64,000 nucleotides of DNA. It comes from Stropharia rugosoannulata. Taxonomy: Eukaryota > Basidiomycota > Agaricomycetes > Agaricales > Strophariaceae. The translations under genes and the position numbers were made by a program. Location of the stretch: contig JANCIK010000012.1 of assembly GCA_028532985.1 (NCBI GenBank), forward strand, positions 310,001 to 374,000, written 5' to 3'. The notes under the pieces are model-generated. The model searched no databases. It was not told where the DNA came from and worked only from the letters and a program-made list of their open reading frames with translations. Shown here one piece after another: positions 47,001-57,320 of this stretch (within the stretch, counting starts at the first letter, position 1; the number at the start of each line of letters is the position of its first letter).

Positions 47001-48450
47001 AATCTTGAATTGTCTCGATCTCAAGAAACCATGGCTGGCACATGAGAGGTCGTCTTTCTCTTCCGATGCACATGCGCTCAATGCTGTTTTCAGTCAAGAC
47101 GGATGGACGCAGAGGGCTGCGCCACCCAAGCACCTTCGATGGAACCTAGCAGCGACGAAAGATGCCTTTCACCCATGGCACATTGATAGTGACGGTTACG
47201 GTAGTTTTATCAACGTGCTAGCTGGATCCAAATGGTGGATTGTTGCACGTTCAAAAGACTCTTCAGATTCCGTTGATTTCAACACTTCCTCCCTCATTAT
47301 GCATGAAGAGTTCGGAGTTAATAAGTCAGGAAAAAATCTCTTTGACGTAGAGGCAATTCTCTTACAGCCAGGCACCGAACTGTATGTATCATCAACTATG
47401 CAGCTTAGCATTCTTATAGACTAATTTTTCCCCCCGAAGCATCATGCGCCCCAATACCCTTCATGCCGTCTATACTCCTCAGCATGCAGTATGCCAAGGT
47501 GGCCATTATTATGCAACATCAACTATTCAAGACACTTTTGCAGCATTGGTGCATACCCTCATATGCGATTCATTCATCACCAATGAAACCTATTCGGAAT
47601 CGCGCATTGTTTTAGCTGAGATGATAAACTTTTACTATAGCTTTCTTGTTAAGGAGACAACCATCACTAGTGCGTTTTATAAGCTATTGTAGTTCTCAAT
47701 ATTTCTGATTATGCCTTGGATAAAGACTTAACGCGATCTCATGTACCAGACTTGACTAAGAAGGAGTCCTTTATGGATCTCCTAGTCATATGCTGTCTTG
47801 GTGTTCTGATCAACGTAATGTGCCATTCAACATATTCAGCACCTGAAATAGGTTACATGTCAAAAATGAACAAGGCCCAAGCGACCTTATGGACACAGCA
47901 CGACGTCAATGGCCTCTCAAAACAAGACCGAAAACTATTTTGTCTGGCTCGGGGTTGGTCACTTGAGCTGATTTTGTGGATTGACGCTTCGTATAGTACT
48001 GGTATTGCCGATAAACCTGCCAAAATATTGTTTTCAAGTGTTTTGATCGACATATGCAAAATGCTTCGCGGCTACAAATGGCAGGTCGACCAAAAGAAAT
48101 TACCCAGTCCGCCGAACTTCACCCTAGAACGGTTTACAGTTCAAATTCATGAAGTTCTAGCATCAGTTTCTCGAAAACTGGAACCATCGTTGTCGTCAGC
48201 GCATCTTGACTGGGATACTGAAAATTGGGCACCACCGTCAATGGATAGTACCGTATATACCAGGATAACACCATGCATTACTGGCCTTGATATTCAAAAA
48301 CGTCCAGCAGGAGCGCATGTGCAGAAGCAGCAGTCAGAATTGTACAAATTAGGAGAGACAGCTCTTGACTGGAAGTTTGCACGTCAACTTGAAATCAAAC
48401 GAGAGGTTTCTGGTTCGTTTTATCACCAATCATATATTGTTCGTTACTAA
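44027..48450 (+). CDS. JmjC-like protein, interrupted by an in-frame TAG
   Basis: I read one gene with about nine exons from ATG 44027. Early exons are helical without a known domain (METDSPEANSETVSVFSN...; intron 44261-44329). A 49 nt intron near 45105-45153 joins DLLNV to LTRAIGNGKPKILMK. A low-complexity and acidic middle (45440-46345) with a basic KKRKRKPKTYNERKK follows. The C-terminal part has a JmjC-type fold signature: HIDSDG near 47180 (H-x-D), ATKDAFHPW before it, and MRPNTLHAVYTP near 47444 with the distal His, then GGHYYATSTIQDT. JmjC proteins are Fe(II)/2-oxoglutarate hydroxylases or demethylases. A TAG at 46575-46577 splits an otherwise continuous frame (…AEPVF, stop, HRTTLETMRSLF), so this allele may be a pseudogene. 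The last exon runs about 47710-48450. Confidence 0.58.
45471..45570 (+). repeat. Coding minisatellite (Gln/Pro/Thr-rich)
   Basis: About six imperfect 15 nt repeats of the form GCTCAACCGACTTCC / CTCAACCAAATCCTA inside the JmjC-like gene, coding AQPTPTQPNPTELTSAQPTS-like sequence. A flexible linker; copy number probably varies between strains. Confidence 0.75.
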
Positions 48451-49420
48451 AGTCAAAAACCTAGTTCGTTAAACTGCAGTGTAGCTTCTTGAGGTGTTTC
48501 GTATACTAGCACGCCCGCCGGGCTCTATTTTAGTTACATTTGAATGCAATCCATACATTTTCCTTCACGCGCTTTGCGTAAGGCTCAAGCAACTTGAAGA
48601 TACTTAAACGGTACATACTATACATATTTTACAGTCGACTCTAACTCTGAGTAAATCTTAATATGAGCTACAGGTTTCTTCCACAAATATTCAACGTAAC
48701 CTGGTAAGTCTTCGTAGACAATTCATCTATTTATATCTCAACCTTTTGCTTTGATGACTAATAATACCTACCCTAAACTTTTGTGTGTTAAATATGGTGC
48801 TGGAGCTTTAGCGTTTCTTCTTTCAACTTTAATACTGGATTTGAGAAGTATGTAGATGGTCCACCTGTCAGAAGTGGTAGAATACTTGCCAGATGTTTTT
48901 GATTGATACAAGGCCAGAAGTAAGACAAGGTGGAAATAGTGAGCGAATATCAAGTGATGGACAAGGTCACCAATCCTGCGCAGAAATAATATGCCCGTAG
49001 GATGCGGCATGCTTCATTGAAGCAGACGGTTGAACTCGAATTGCACGTCTTTGGACGTGCGATCTGCCAAGAATAAAATTAGAGGAGGGACTGAGACAAA
49101 CGACTATACGTAATACCATGAAGATTGGCCATTGGAGGTAACAGCCAGTTACGTTACAGGGGACAACCTATGCGAAGAACTATGTGAGGTGTGTAAAACT
49201 AATACTTACACTACAGACTTATTCATTGAGCATTGGAATGCGGACTACCGTATTCCTTCCCCAATCCAGATGGAATTTGTCACTACTGTCCGTCTCGGGA
49301 TCCTTCGCACAACGAGCACACGTTTACTCCATACCCGTGTTACGGTCTCCTCCCACTCCGCCTATGTACTACCAATGCCCCATTAGCGCGGTATCGCCAA
49401 TTTGGTTGAGCAAAATGAAT
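48451..49420. other. Intergenic between JmjC-like gene and hairpin array
   Basis: Contains the second copy of the promoter-like segment (48764-48828). The minus-strand open frame at 48768-49010 and the plus-strand frame at 49132-49386 lack recognisable features. No gene called. Confidence 0.45.
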
Positions 49421-50312
49421 GCGCTGGCCCACGGATATACGCAGCCGGAGCGGCCGCATGCCTCTCCGGGTGCTTCTCCCGCCCCGCGCCCGCCCTCTGC
49501 CCGCCGCCCCTCGGCCCGCCTCGCATTCAGTGCGAGGCGGGCTTTAACATACAGGCCAGCGCGTCCAAGTGACGCGCTGGCCCTCGAATATACGCACCCG
49601 GAGCGGCCGCATGCCTCTCCGGGTGCTTTTCCTGCCCCGCGCCCGCCCTCTGCCCGCCTCGCATCCAGTGCGAGGCGGCCCTCAAAACAAAGGCCAGCGC
49701 GTCACACGGACGCGCTGGCCTTCGAATATACGCACCCGGAGCGGCCGCATGCCGCTCCGGGTGCTTTTCCAACCCCGCGCCCACCCTCTGCCCACCGCCC
49801 TCTACCCGCCTCGCATTCAGTGCGAGGCGGGCCTCAAACAAAGGCCAGCGCGTCACACGGATGCGCTGGACCTCGAATACACGCACCCGGAGCGGCCGCA
49901 TGCCACTCCAGGTGCTTCTCCCGCCCCGCGCCCGCCCTCTGCCCGCCGCCCCTCTGCCCGCCTCGCATTCAGTGCGAGGCGGGCTTTAACATACAGGCCA
50001 GCGCGTCCAAGTGACGCGCTGGCCCTCGAATATACGCACCCGGAGCGGCCGCATGCCTCTCCGGGTGCTTTTCCTGCCCCGCGCCCGCCCTCTGCCCGCC
50101 TCGCATCCAGTGCGAGGCGGGCCTCAAAACACAGGCCAGCGCGTCCGAGTGACGCGCTGGCCTTCGAATTCACGCACCCGGAGCGGCCGCATGCCTCTCC
50201 GGGTGCTTCTCCCGCCCCGCGCCCGCCCTCTGCCCGCCTCGCATTCAGTGCGAGGCGGGCCTCAAATCAAAGGCCAGCGCGTCACACGGACGCGCTGGCC
50301 CTCGAATACATG
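49421..50312. repeat. GC-rich tandem array of three-hairpin units (six units)
   Basis: The marker GAGCGGCCGC recurs at 49448, 49601, 49739, 49890, 50043 and 50181, giving unit lengths 153, 138, 151, 153 and 138; units 1-2 and 4-5 match at 442 bp, a higher-order repeat. Each unit encodes three hairpins. In the second unit region: 49514-49542 (12 bp arms GCCCGCCTCGCA, loop TTCAG), 49554-49582 (12 bp arms GGCCAGCGCGTC, loop CAAGT) and 49594-49626 (10 bp arms GCACCCGGAG around CGGCCGCATGCCT). Loops differ between units (CAAGT, ACACG, CGAGT) while most arms are preserved. A C-rich strand (G-runs on the other strand) separates hairpins. Long open frames on both strands are by-products of GC richness. 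Flanking DNA is AT-richer. Confidence 0.93.
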
Positions 50313-50386
50313 CACAACAGGTCGAATCGCGCAATGCGTATTGTGATCGTGGTACAAAGGTATGCGCGTGCGTCTTTGTTTGTTCT

Positions 50387-50393
50387 TATAAAT
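50387..50393 (+). promoter_or_regulatory. TATA box upstream of 109-aa gene
   Basis: TATAAAT located 62 bp upstream of the ATG at 50455 and 75 bp after the end of the hairpin array, in good position for the small gene downstream. Confidence 0.5.
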
Positions 50394-50454
50394 CCTGCTA
50401 ATCCGTTCACCACGCTCACCTTGACTTATACCTCCTTCTCATACCGTCTCCGTC

Positions 50455-50912
50455 ATGTCGCTCACAATAACTCTACAATCCGTCGCGCCCCAACCTCCAC
50501 AAATCGTTCAAATACAAGATCGCGATCTTCTTTTTGACATGGAATTGGAATGTTCACGAGCGACATTAAACCAACTCGTATTTAATCATCTGCTTTCGCT
50601 CAAGGTACGTATTTGACTTCATATTGTATTTTACCTCATCATTCTTACCTTGCTTTCGTCTCACTTATAGAGGACAGTCCCAGTCAATAACCCTAGCCAT
50701 GAGATTAGGTCACTTGAACTGCCCGCCCAATTTTGTGAAGGTCAACCTGTAACTGGGGTGAGTATTCTGCACTGCATCGCGTGAAGGTCCTTCCAAACTT
50801 ATCATATTCCTAACTCAAGGTGTCCAAAATTCACGTATTCCATAAGCCTGCTGCACATCACGACGGCGAAGCGAGCCTCAGGAAATTACTTGGGAACTTT
50901 GGGGAGCAATGA
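50455..50912 (+). CDS. Small spliced gene of unknown function, 109 aa
   Basis: Three exons: 50455-50604, 50671-50757 and 50820-50912, each a whole number of codons, with GTACGT and GTGAGT donors and TATAG and CAAG acceptors. The product starts MSLTITLQSVAPQPPQIVQI, has acidic and hydrophobic patches (DRDLLFDMELECSRATLNQL), and ends SLRKLLGNFGEQ. There is no signal peptide, membrane span or known domain. The perfect phase of three exons and the TATA box at 50387 support a real gene despite its size. It is placed immediately beside the hairpin array, which could act on its promoter. Confidence 0.6.
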
Positions 50913-51857
50913 AGAAGTACTTCAACATTTTTTAGCTCGTATACGTCTGTTAGAATTGGACTCTAGTCTGTTATGCCTACCTATCTTGTAATCGATTGTC
51001 TGTTATCGCTTGTTCAGTTCACAGTCCGATTAAGTTTTCGTACTCAAGCGCCCGTCGTGACATGATATGACACTACACATGCCTTACTTCCAGGCTACTG
51101 TAAGGCTAATCTACTTTACCTTACCTTGCAGTACTATGTAAAGTTTCTGTAAACGCGATAAATAATATATAATGTTTAAAAAAACCGTACATGACACTGG
51201 CACTAATATTGTCTACTGCTACATGAGAATAGATTACAGAACTAAACATGGCACCTTCTCAGACCGAATTCAGCCAGTACATAACATATAACGCCCTATA
51301 ATTGTATATACGGAGGTAAAACACCGCCACCCAGCTTTCGGAGTTGAAAGCTGATCCCAACGTGCCCACTTTTTACTGATGAAATCAGGGTTTCTTCCCT
51401 TTTCTCCCTCTCCCTCTTTTTCTTTTTTCTTTTTCTTTTTCTTTTTTCTTTTTCCTCCACATACACCGCTATCCGGCCGACTTACCGGACAACCACTTTT
51501 TTTTTTTTTTTTTTCCTTTCTCAGCCTTTCTCCGTCATGCACTATTCATTTATTGAATGAAAGGTGTACACCACAACCAGACTACCTTCATCTTCCTGCT
51601 CAACCCAACCTGATTGCCTGACTCATGAAATCAGTTAATTATACTTACTCAACTCTGCATATACGCGAACAATTTCGAAGTGGTTCAACTTGCTTTACTC
51701 GTACGAAAAGCACGTTGACTCACGTACGACAGACCCAACTGAAAGTTCGTTGGTCAACATTGTAACATTGTGGAAACGAAAGGAAACCAGTTCAACCAGT
51801 TCAACCTCCTAAATACCCTGATGAATTCTCAAGCTCGATCACTGCTTCCTAGCCCTC
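50913..51857. other. Intergenic with polypyrimidine and T tracts
   Basis: Holds a 67 bp CT-rich microsatellite (51391-51457, TTTTCT/TTTTTC units) and a run of 18 T (51497-51514). Open frames over the microsatellite are Phe/Lys low-complexity artefacts. Nothing else recognised. Confidence 0.6.
51391..51457. repeat. CT-rich microsatellite
   Basis: Pure pyrimidine strand, first CCCTCT then repeated TTTTTCT words. A polypurine/polypyrimidine mirror-like tract of this kind could form triplex DNA, but here it is simply noted as low complexity. Confidence 0.8.
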
Positions 51858-52710
51858 TTATACCACGATTCCAGCAAAAGCGCAAGCAAAGCTTATAAGC
51901 AGCCCCATACCGACTCTGGGCCTGTCAGCAGAACTCTTACTGGTTCCTGTTCCTGTCGGTGCACTTCCAGACCCCCCGGCAGTCCCGCTACTCGTAGTTG
52001 AAAACAGTATACTAGTCGTCGTAGGTAGGACGGAGTCGGTGGTAAATGGTAAGAGATCCGTGCTCGTCATTGACTTTGAAGGTGCTCCAGGAACACTACT
52101 TGTATCCGAAGGTACTGCCGTATTTGGTCCAGTTGCGCTAGGATTTGCTGGAAGCAGAGACGGGATAGTCGGGGTGGGTAGATTGACTCCCGCGCATGCT
52201 TGCTCAAATACTGTACGGTGTTAACCTATGTTGCTTCAAGAATATAAAGCGAAACTTACGATGCGTCAAGTTCTGTGCAGAAGCAATGATATCCGGAGTG
52301 GATGATGCTGCAACTGCGCAATTCACACAATCTTGCAAGCTATTTTCAACTTCCGTGGTGCAGAAACAATGAACTCCGCTGCACTGACTCCCATACATGT
52401 AAGTAAGCTCCATAAAATATTATAAAATACTGTAACGACTCACGGTCAAAGAGTTCTGAAATGGCACGCAAATGCTTGTACACTACGTATGTCCGTTAAT
52501 CTATCCCAGCCTTTACATGAATCTTTCTGTCACTCACAGCGTTGGAAGTTGTTTGGCGAACTCGAAGAGCATGGCTTTCAAACTCTTCGCGCCTCAGGAA
52601 AGCGCACGAGACTGTTCACGGTTTATTTGCCCATCCAGAGGATCTTTCCGAGTTTGCGACTTACCAGAAGACAGCGCCAGCAGGCCATAAAACAGCGCGG
52701 TATGGTACAT
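51858..52710 (-). CDS. CFEM-like 8-Cys GPI-anchored protein, paralogue 3
   Basis: Five exons that I could place exactly: 52710-52665, 52611-52538, 52482-52444, 52383-52260, 52210-51858, totalling 211 aa in frame. Exon 1 is a signal peptide (MYHTALFYGLLALSS). Exons 2 (74 nt) and 3 (39 nt) have exactly the same lengths and phases as exons 2 and 3 of the gene at 9270. The cysteine pattern is the same: CTSIC, then CSGVHCFC (C-x4-C-x-C), DCVNC, and a last Cys in QACAG. The Ser/Thr-rich stalk ends in a hydrophobic GPI-type tail (GMGLLISFACAFAGIVV). Predicted cell-surface or wall protein; function unknown. Confidence 0.8.
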
Positions 52711-53445
52711 ATCTGCAAGAAGGAAGAATGGACAACAAGCAGAGGAACGCGTAGCCTTCCGTGTCTAAAGGACGGGATGGAGGGTTAAGAAGGGCTCCGA
52801 AGCTCCAATCTCGCTGACATTAAGGTACCTCCGTGCACGATGCGTTATGTAAAATGAGATGGCCGAGGAAGACGTTGACGTGAGAGCCGATCTAAGCCCC
52901 CAGGCGACGAGTTGGAGGAGAATTTAAGAGTTGATTGAGGGAATTGGCATAGGCAAACAAGGTACACTGCGCATAGCTCAAAGCATCGGAACATTAACCA
53001 GAGCCTTGACTTAAACAATTCGCTTTCACCAGAGGGAGATGCGAATCCTCCCAGCGTGGCGCGCATGATTTGGCATGTGCACATTCTTTGATCAGCACCC
53101 AATCAGCACCAGTCAGTTTGACATTATCGAAGGCCATCATTTCTTTAAGCCGGTGACATGGACAGGAGATATGTGCCTGTTCTTTTTCAAGAGATGTCAG
53201 ACATATATAGTGTTACTTTTTCGAAGTTCAGCAAGCACACAGTGGAGGTCAGGCCAGGGCGCGTCCGGTGCGTACTTTTCGATGGTATTAATATATTGAT
53301 GACGGGCGCCTGATTGCGACATAATAGCTCGTCTGCCCGTCAATGAAGGATGCTAACGAAAACGTCCCGTAAACCTCCAAATTTTGCGTCAAAATTCCTA
53401 TGGACTTCCAACTCCTCGGAGTGTTACTAGTAATATCAAGCTATC
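52711..53445. other. Intergenic between two CFEM-like genes
   Basis: Holds the promoter of the gene starting at 52710 and the 3' region of the one ending at 53446. The minus-strand open frame at 52845-53102 has several Cys but no signal peptide or splice partners, so it is not called. Confidence 0.45.
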
Positions 53446-54376
53446 TTACAATAAAACGCTCAAATACACCGCACCCGCAACGCCTGAAACCAATCCATAC
53501 ACTATGCTTCCTCTGTTAGAGAGACTGCCAGACTTTCCACTGCTGTTTGAGCCAGTACTACTTCCTGACCCAGTATTTCCTGAACCTGACGACGACGAAC
53601 CGGGCGTCGTTGGCCCAACGGTTACTTGTGGCGGGCTACTGGGTGGTGCAGCAGCCGAGGGAGCGACTGGCGGCGCAGCAGCTGGTGGCTGAGGTTCTGT
53701 AGGTGAATTTCCGGAGGTTGGGTTAGATGGAGTGTCTGGATCAGACGGTGGGCCAGCGCTGGGCGTTCCTGTATTCACAGCCGCAGATCCAGATGGAATG
53801 GTGAGCGTTGGAATTGCGAAGTTGGCACATTCCGAATTGAAGTCTGCACGCTATGTGAGCCAGGTTCGTTACATTGCGTTTACGCATGTCGTTACCTTCA
53901 ACAAGCGTCGTAACATCTGAGGTTATAGAGCTTTGATTGACTGGTGGCACCGTAGGAAGCTCCTGCAGGATAAAGCAATTGAAGCATGTTTGTAAACTCT
54001 GCTCATTTTCTGCAGTGCAAGTGCAAGTATCATTTACACCGAGGCACGGCTATAAATTATATGTGGCTTCAGTGAAGCTGCCCATGTCAGTAGTTCAATA
54101 AAAACCTACCTCGATACTAGCTAGAATTTGGCATTCGGGGCTTGTTGAGCACTAGATGGATTCTTAATCAGTATTATCAGCTATGATAAAGGATATTTTA
54201 CTGACGTCAATAGCAGCACGCTTCGCATTATTTTCCAGAATGTTTTTAGGAGTATGACTGAGAAAACCAGCTGACGACATCATTTGTTGGTCTTATGTGC
54301 CAAGCGATTAGACAATGCTCTCACCGTTTGTCGAAGTGATCAGTACAGCTGCGAGACCAAAAATTATTGAGCGCAT
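53446..54376 (-). CDS. CFEM-like 8-Cys GPI-anchored protein, paralogue 4
   Basis: Exons 54376-54325, 54270-54206, 54151-54110, 54049-53896 and 53843-53446 give 236 aa in frame. Exon 1 is a signal peptide (MRSIIFGLAAVLITS). Cysteines: CSTSPEC, CLGVNDTCTC, TCFNC and SEC, again eight, with C-x-C and C-x2-C as in the other family members. A long Pro/Ser/Gly/Ala-rich stalk precedes the hydrophobic tail (GSIVYGLVSGVAGAVYLSVLL), consistent with GPI anchoring. It is adjacent to and in the same orientation as paralogue 3, i.e. a local tandem pair, but the stalks are not similar. Confidence 0.8.
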
Positions 54377-55088
54377 TGCTTGTATTAGACAGAAGAGTAT
54401 AAAATCGGTAACAGTAGACTGCCGGGGGGAACGTATTGTACGACTTACTACCTTCGTGAACTTTTTATACAACCCAACTATTTATGGCGTGAATCTCGAT
54501 ATGATAAATTCGTTCTCGCCTTTGTTAATCAGGTGTTTTCGGAGTCAAGTTGTCTACGTAGGGCGCGATTTGTTCACAGAACCTAGTACCAACCTTATTC
54601 AACATCCACAAGGTTCCCCGCTTGATAGACAGTGCAATGCCTTGTATCGCGACGTGAGTGACGTTGGATGAGCAGCGCCCGTGTAATATTAGATGGAGTT
54701 TGCTCCGACCAGATGCACCGTAAGCTGTCACGGTAGTATCCGGCTTTGTCGTCAGTGTCCTTTGACATCGTCTACACCGGTGCATCTGCATAAAGGTTGA
54801 CATATAACATTGGGCGCCGAATACTCCAACCGCCAAGTGATCCAGAGAAAAACACGACCGATTCTGCAAAGGGCTGTTAACTTCACATGCCATGAGTGGG
54901 AATATACAAATCCTCGAAATACATAGTACTGAGAAAAAAAAGTAATGTGTTATGAGTCCTTTTCAAACTTTCGATTCCTTGTTGCAGCTACTAATGCTGA
55001 AGAACTGAGACAGATAGTATTGAGCAAGAAATCGACGAGGCTTCCAGTATATTCCCAGAAAGAAGTGATATCCATATCTAGGACATGC
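54377..55088. other. Intergenic, nothing recognised
   Basis: Between the start of the CFEM-like gene and the 3' end of the Cys-rich tail protein. The open frames at 54315-54671 (+) and 54525-54893 (-) overlap each other, lack introns and have no recognisable motif. Confidence 0.4.
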
Positions 55089-55469
55089 TCAAATGCAACA
55101 GCACGGTCCACAACAGACTGCAGCTGTGCACATCCCCGCGAGACTGATGGGAAATGTTAATGAACAGTCATGAGGCAGGAGCATCATTCCGACATGAGTG
55201 GGCACGTACCATGCGCAACAAGGCAGACAGCAGTCGCCTGAATTATTGTTGGGACGTCCAACAACCACCATTGGAGGCTGTCCTACAGGTTGACCTGAAT
55301 GAGGCTGCGGATAGCCTCCTGACTGATCTGGATAGTAGTACTGCTCTATCATTGAGAAACGTCCGGATCAGTCAATATATGCACTTGATTGATGTCAATG
55401 ACAGGACTGACGGGTTGCTGGTCCCATGTATACGGGACCTGGCATGGTCGGGTCATCCTTGTGTCCCAT
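55089..55469 (-). CDS. Cys-rich tail (CYSTM-like) small protein, 82 aa
   Basis: Three exons 55469-55412, 55345-55210 and 55143-55089, in phase. The N-terminal part is Pro/Gly/Gln/Tyr-rich (MGHKDDPTMPGPVYMGP, QQYYYPDQSGGYPQPHSGQP), and the end is a short Cys-rich hydrophobic tail: CCLPCCACLAGMC, then CCGPCCCI. This layout matches the CYSTM/palmitoylated tail-anchored proteins seen across eukaryotes and linked to stress and plasma-membrane association. The second intron removes a stretch which in unspliced form would read WYVPTHVGM, and its removal creates the CCAC motif, a strong argument for this model. Confidence 0.66.
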
Positions 55470-55772
55470 TGCTTCGCGAAAGTTGTTGATTCGATAAAGA
55501 CAGGCTCAGTCGAGATGGCCGCAGGGGAGATAAAGCTTCAGGGTACGTAGGTCAATACGACAAAGAAATATGCCGGTCGCACTCAGAAGCTAGACTTTGT
55601 TCATAATGTCTGAAATGTTTCTATGATTGATCGACTTGGCTTGAGAAGGGCTATGACAAGTATATGAAACCATTGGCGAACGAAGGCAAAATACCGAGTG
55701 ATTGTGATGCATAGCCATAGGCACGTCTAGAACGGCATCAAGAAACCACGAATCATCATGTGAGAGGGTACG

Positions 55773-56744
55773 TTAGTCGAGCGAACGACGTTTCCTCCAC
55801 AACTGCAGGCCCTGCTCAAATGTCTCAAGTGAAAGACCACGAGGAACATGAACAAATGTGACGCCTGTTATCTCAGTATTCATGACGTTGCGAACGAAAA
55901 TGCACAAAACCTACCCAGTTTCTCAACTTCAGCATTTCTAGGCTCGTCGTCGAAGAATAGCTGAAGATGTACGTTAGGCTAGTTGCCGTTAGAACAATAA
56001 AGAGCATATAATCACCATTTCCGAATACGGTATACCAGTTCGATCATGAAGTGCTCTAAAATGCTTCAGCTTGGATCCTGAAAAGTATATGAGACAAGAA
56101 GAGGTCTTTTTATGTAAGGCAGCCATCACACCTGGATAGATTTCTAGCTCGTCGAAGAAACCAATAGCTGGCTTCGGCGGAGCATCATTTGCATCAGAAA
56201 CAAGGAGTAGACGGAGGCATTGGTTTGCCCTACGGTAAAATTTTAGTAAGAATAATCTTCGAGCCTGCGCAGTATGTAACAAACAAGTCCGGTGCATGAG
56301 TGCGTGAGCATGCTGCGATAACAACTTTGCCGTCTTCGTCGTTATCTAGTCGTTTCAGGGCTTGCGACTGGATTCTATGTAGAATCTGAGGAACTTCGGG
56401 GTAGAATACAATTTTATCTCCGTGTCTATGGAACCGTTTAGTAGACGAAGACATCGTCATCTTATTTATACATTAAATATACCTGTCGAGCACTTCATTG
56501 ACGTTGTTTTTGTGCCTCCGCAAAGGACCTAGTTTCGAGAAAATAACTCAGCATACGTTTAGGTGTAAGTGATCGGGCTTCATGCCTGTGACATGAGTAT
56601 CTATCCAGAGATCCCATAGGGTATAGCTTCATGCCTCAGTCAGTTCCTCTAGAGTGTACAAACGCTCCGGGGCAGATTTCACTATGAAGTAACTTACTCT
56701 AGATCAAAGGCGATTAATTGCGGGTAGACAGAGGAGGACGCCAT
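55773..56744 (-). CDS. Magnesium-dependent phosphatase 1 (MDP-1), HAD superfamily
   Basis: Start ATG 56744 (MASSSVYPQLIAFDLD), stop at 55773. About six exons joined by short introns. Spliced exons give the HAD nucleophile motif FDLDYTLWDLW (D-x-D), a Thr/Ser motif in AACSRTHAPDL, a Lys in SKLKHFRALH, and the acidic motif FFDDEPRNAEVEKLG, then VTFVHVPRGLS and the end QLWRKRRSLD. This series identifies MDP-1, a small cytosolic phosphatase proposed to act on protein tyrosine phosphate or on glycated/sugar phosphates. The length (about 200 aa) fits. All catalytic residues are present. Divergent from the dioxygenase gene at 57321. Confidence 0.88.
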
Positions 56745-57320
56745 CCTGTAAGCAGTGTGTTAAAGAGTCGATTTAGGCAATATATCCACGAGGTTCTATG
56801 AATTTGGGCTCAATGGGTATCGAGTATTGATCGAGTATCACCAATGTAGTAAGGCAGAAAGGCAGGATTCCATCATTGCCATCCGATTTTCCATCAACAC
56901 AGTCATGCCGCACGTGTGAAAAATACCGGCCCGGAACGGTATTACTTGCGGTAATCCGGCACAAAGCTCTGCGTCTGAGTTCGAAACTCAGCAGTTTCTC
57001 CGCTTACACGCCTCTTTGACACTCTGGGGAAAGGCGAGTAAAATCTCAAATCACAGCTCCGGGCATTGGATAGAACAGCTATCACTCTTTGGCCATTAGT
57101 CTCAATGGACCTGGACAGCCATCATTGAGCGAGTGGAGTCATTCGCATTGAGAGCCAAAGCGCAGCAGTGGGTGGCACAGCCCCGTACAGTGTCCACGAC
57201 ACTAGACACGTTCTTGCAACGTATATTTTCATTATTTATGCAGCATTCTTAAGATCTCGGATTGAAACTGACAGGCTCTGAAACTGCTTAATCCTTTCCT
57301 ATAAACGCTTACTCTCTAAC
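56745..57320. promoter_or_regulatory. Divergent promoter region of MDP-1 and dioxygenase genes
   Basis: About 575 bp between two divergent starts. A TATAAA (57300-57305) lies only 16 bp before the dioxygenase ATG. A tRNA T-arm-like hairpin at 56975-56991 was examined and rejected. No other gene. Confidence 0.5.

Noticed and set aside
49421..50312. CRISPR-like array
   Set aside because: Spacers and repeats are not separable, the whole unit is repeated, and the genome is eukaryotic.
49184..50537. Several long overlapping open frames over the hairpin array on both strands
   Set aside because: They translate the same GC-rich repeat in different frames into Arg/Pro/Ala-rich sequence; the 151 bp unit breaks a common frame; no splice or domain evidence.
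51270..51621. Open frames at the CT microsatellite
   Set aside because: They are poly-Lys or poly-Phe translations of a pyrimidine tract.
56975..56991. tRNA-like T-arm (CTGAG, TTCGAAA loop, CTCAG)
   Set aside because: The expected anticodon stem (56953-56957 with 56965-56969) and acceptor stem do not pair, so there is no tRNA; the match is a short chance hairpin.
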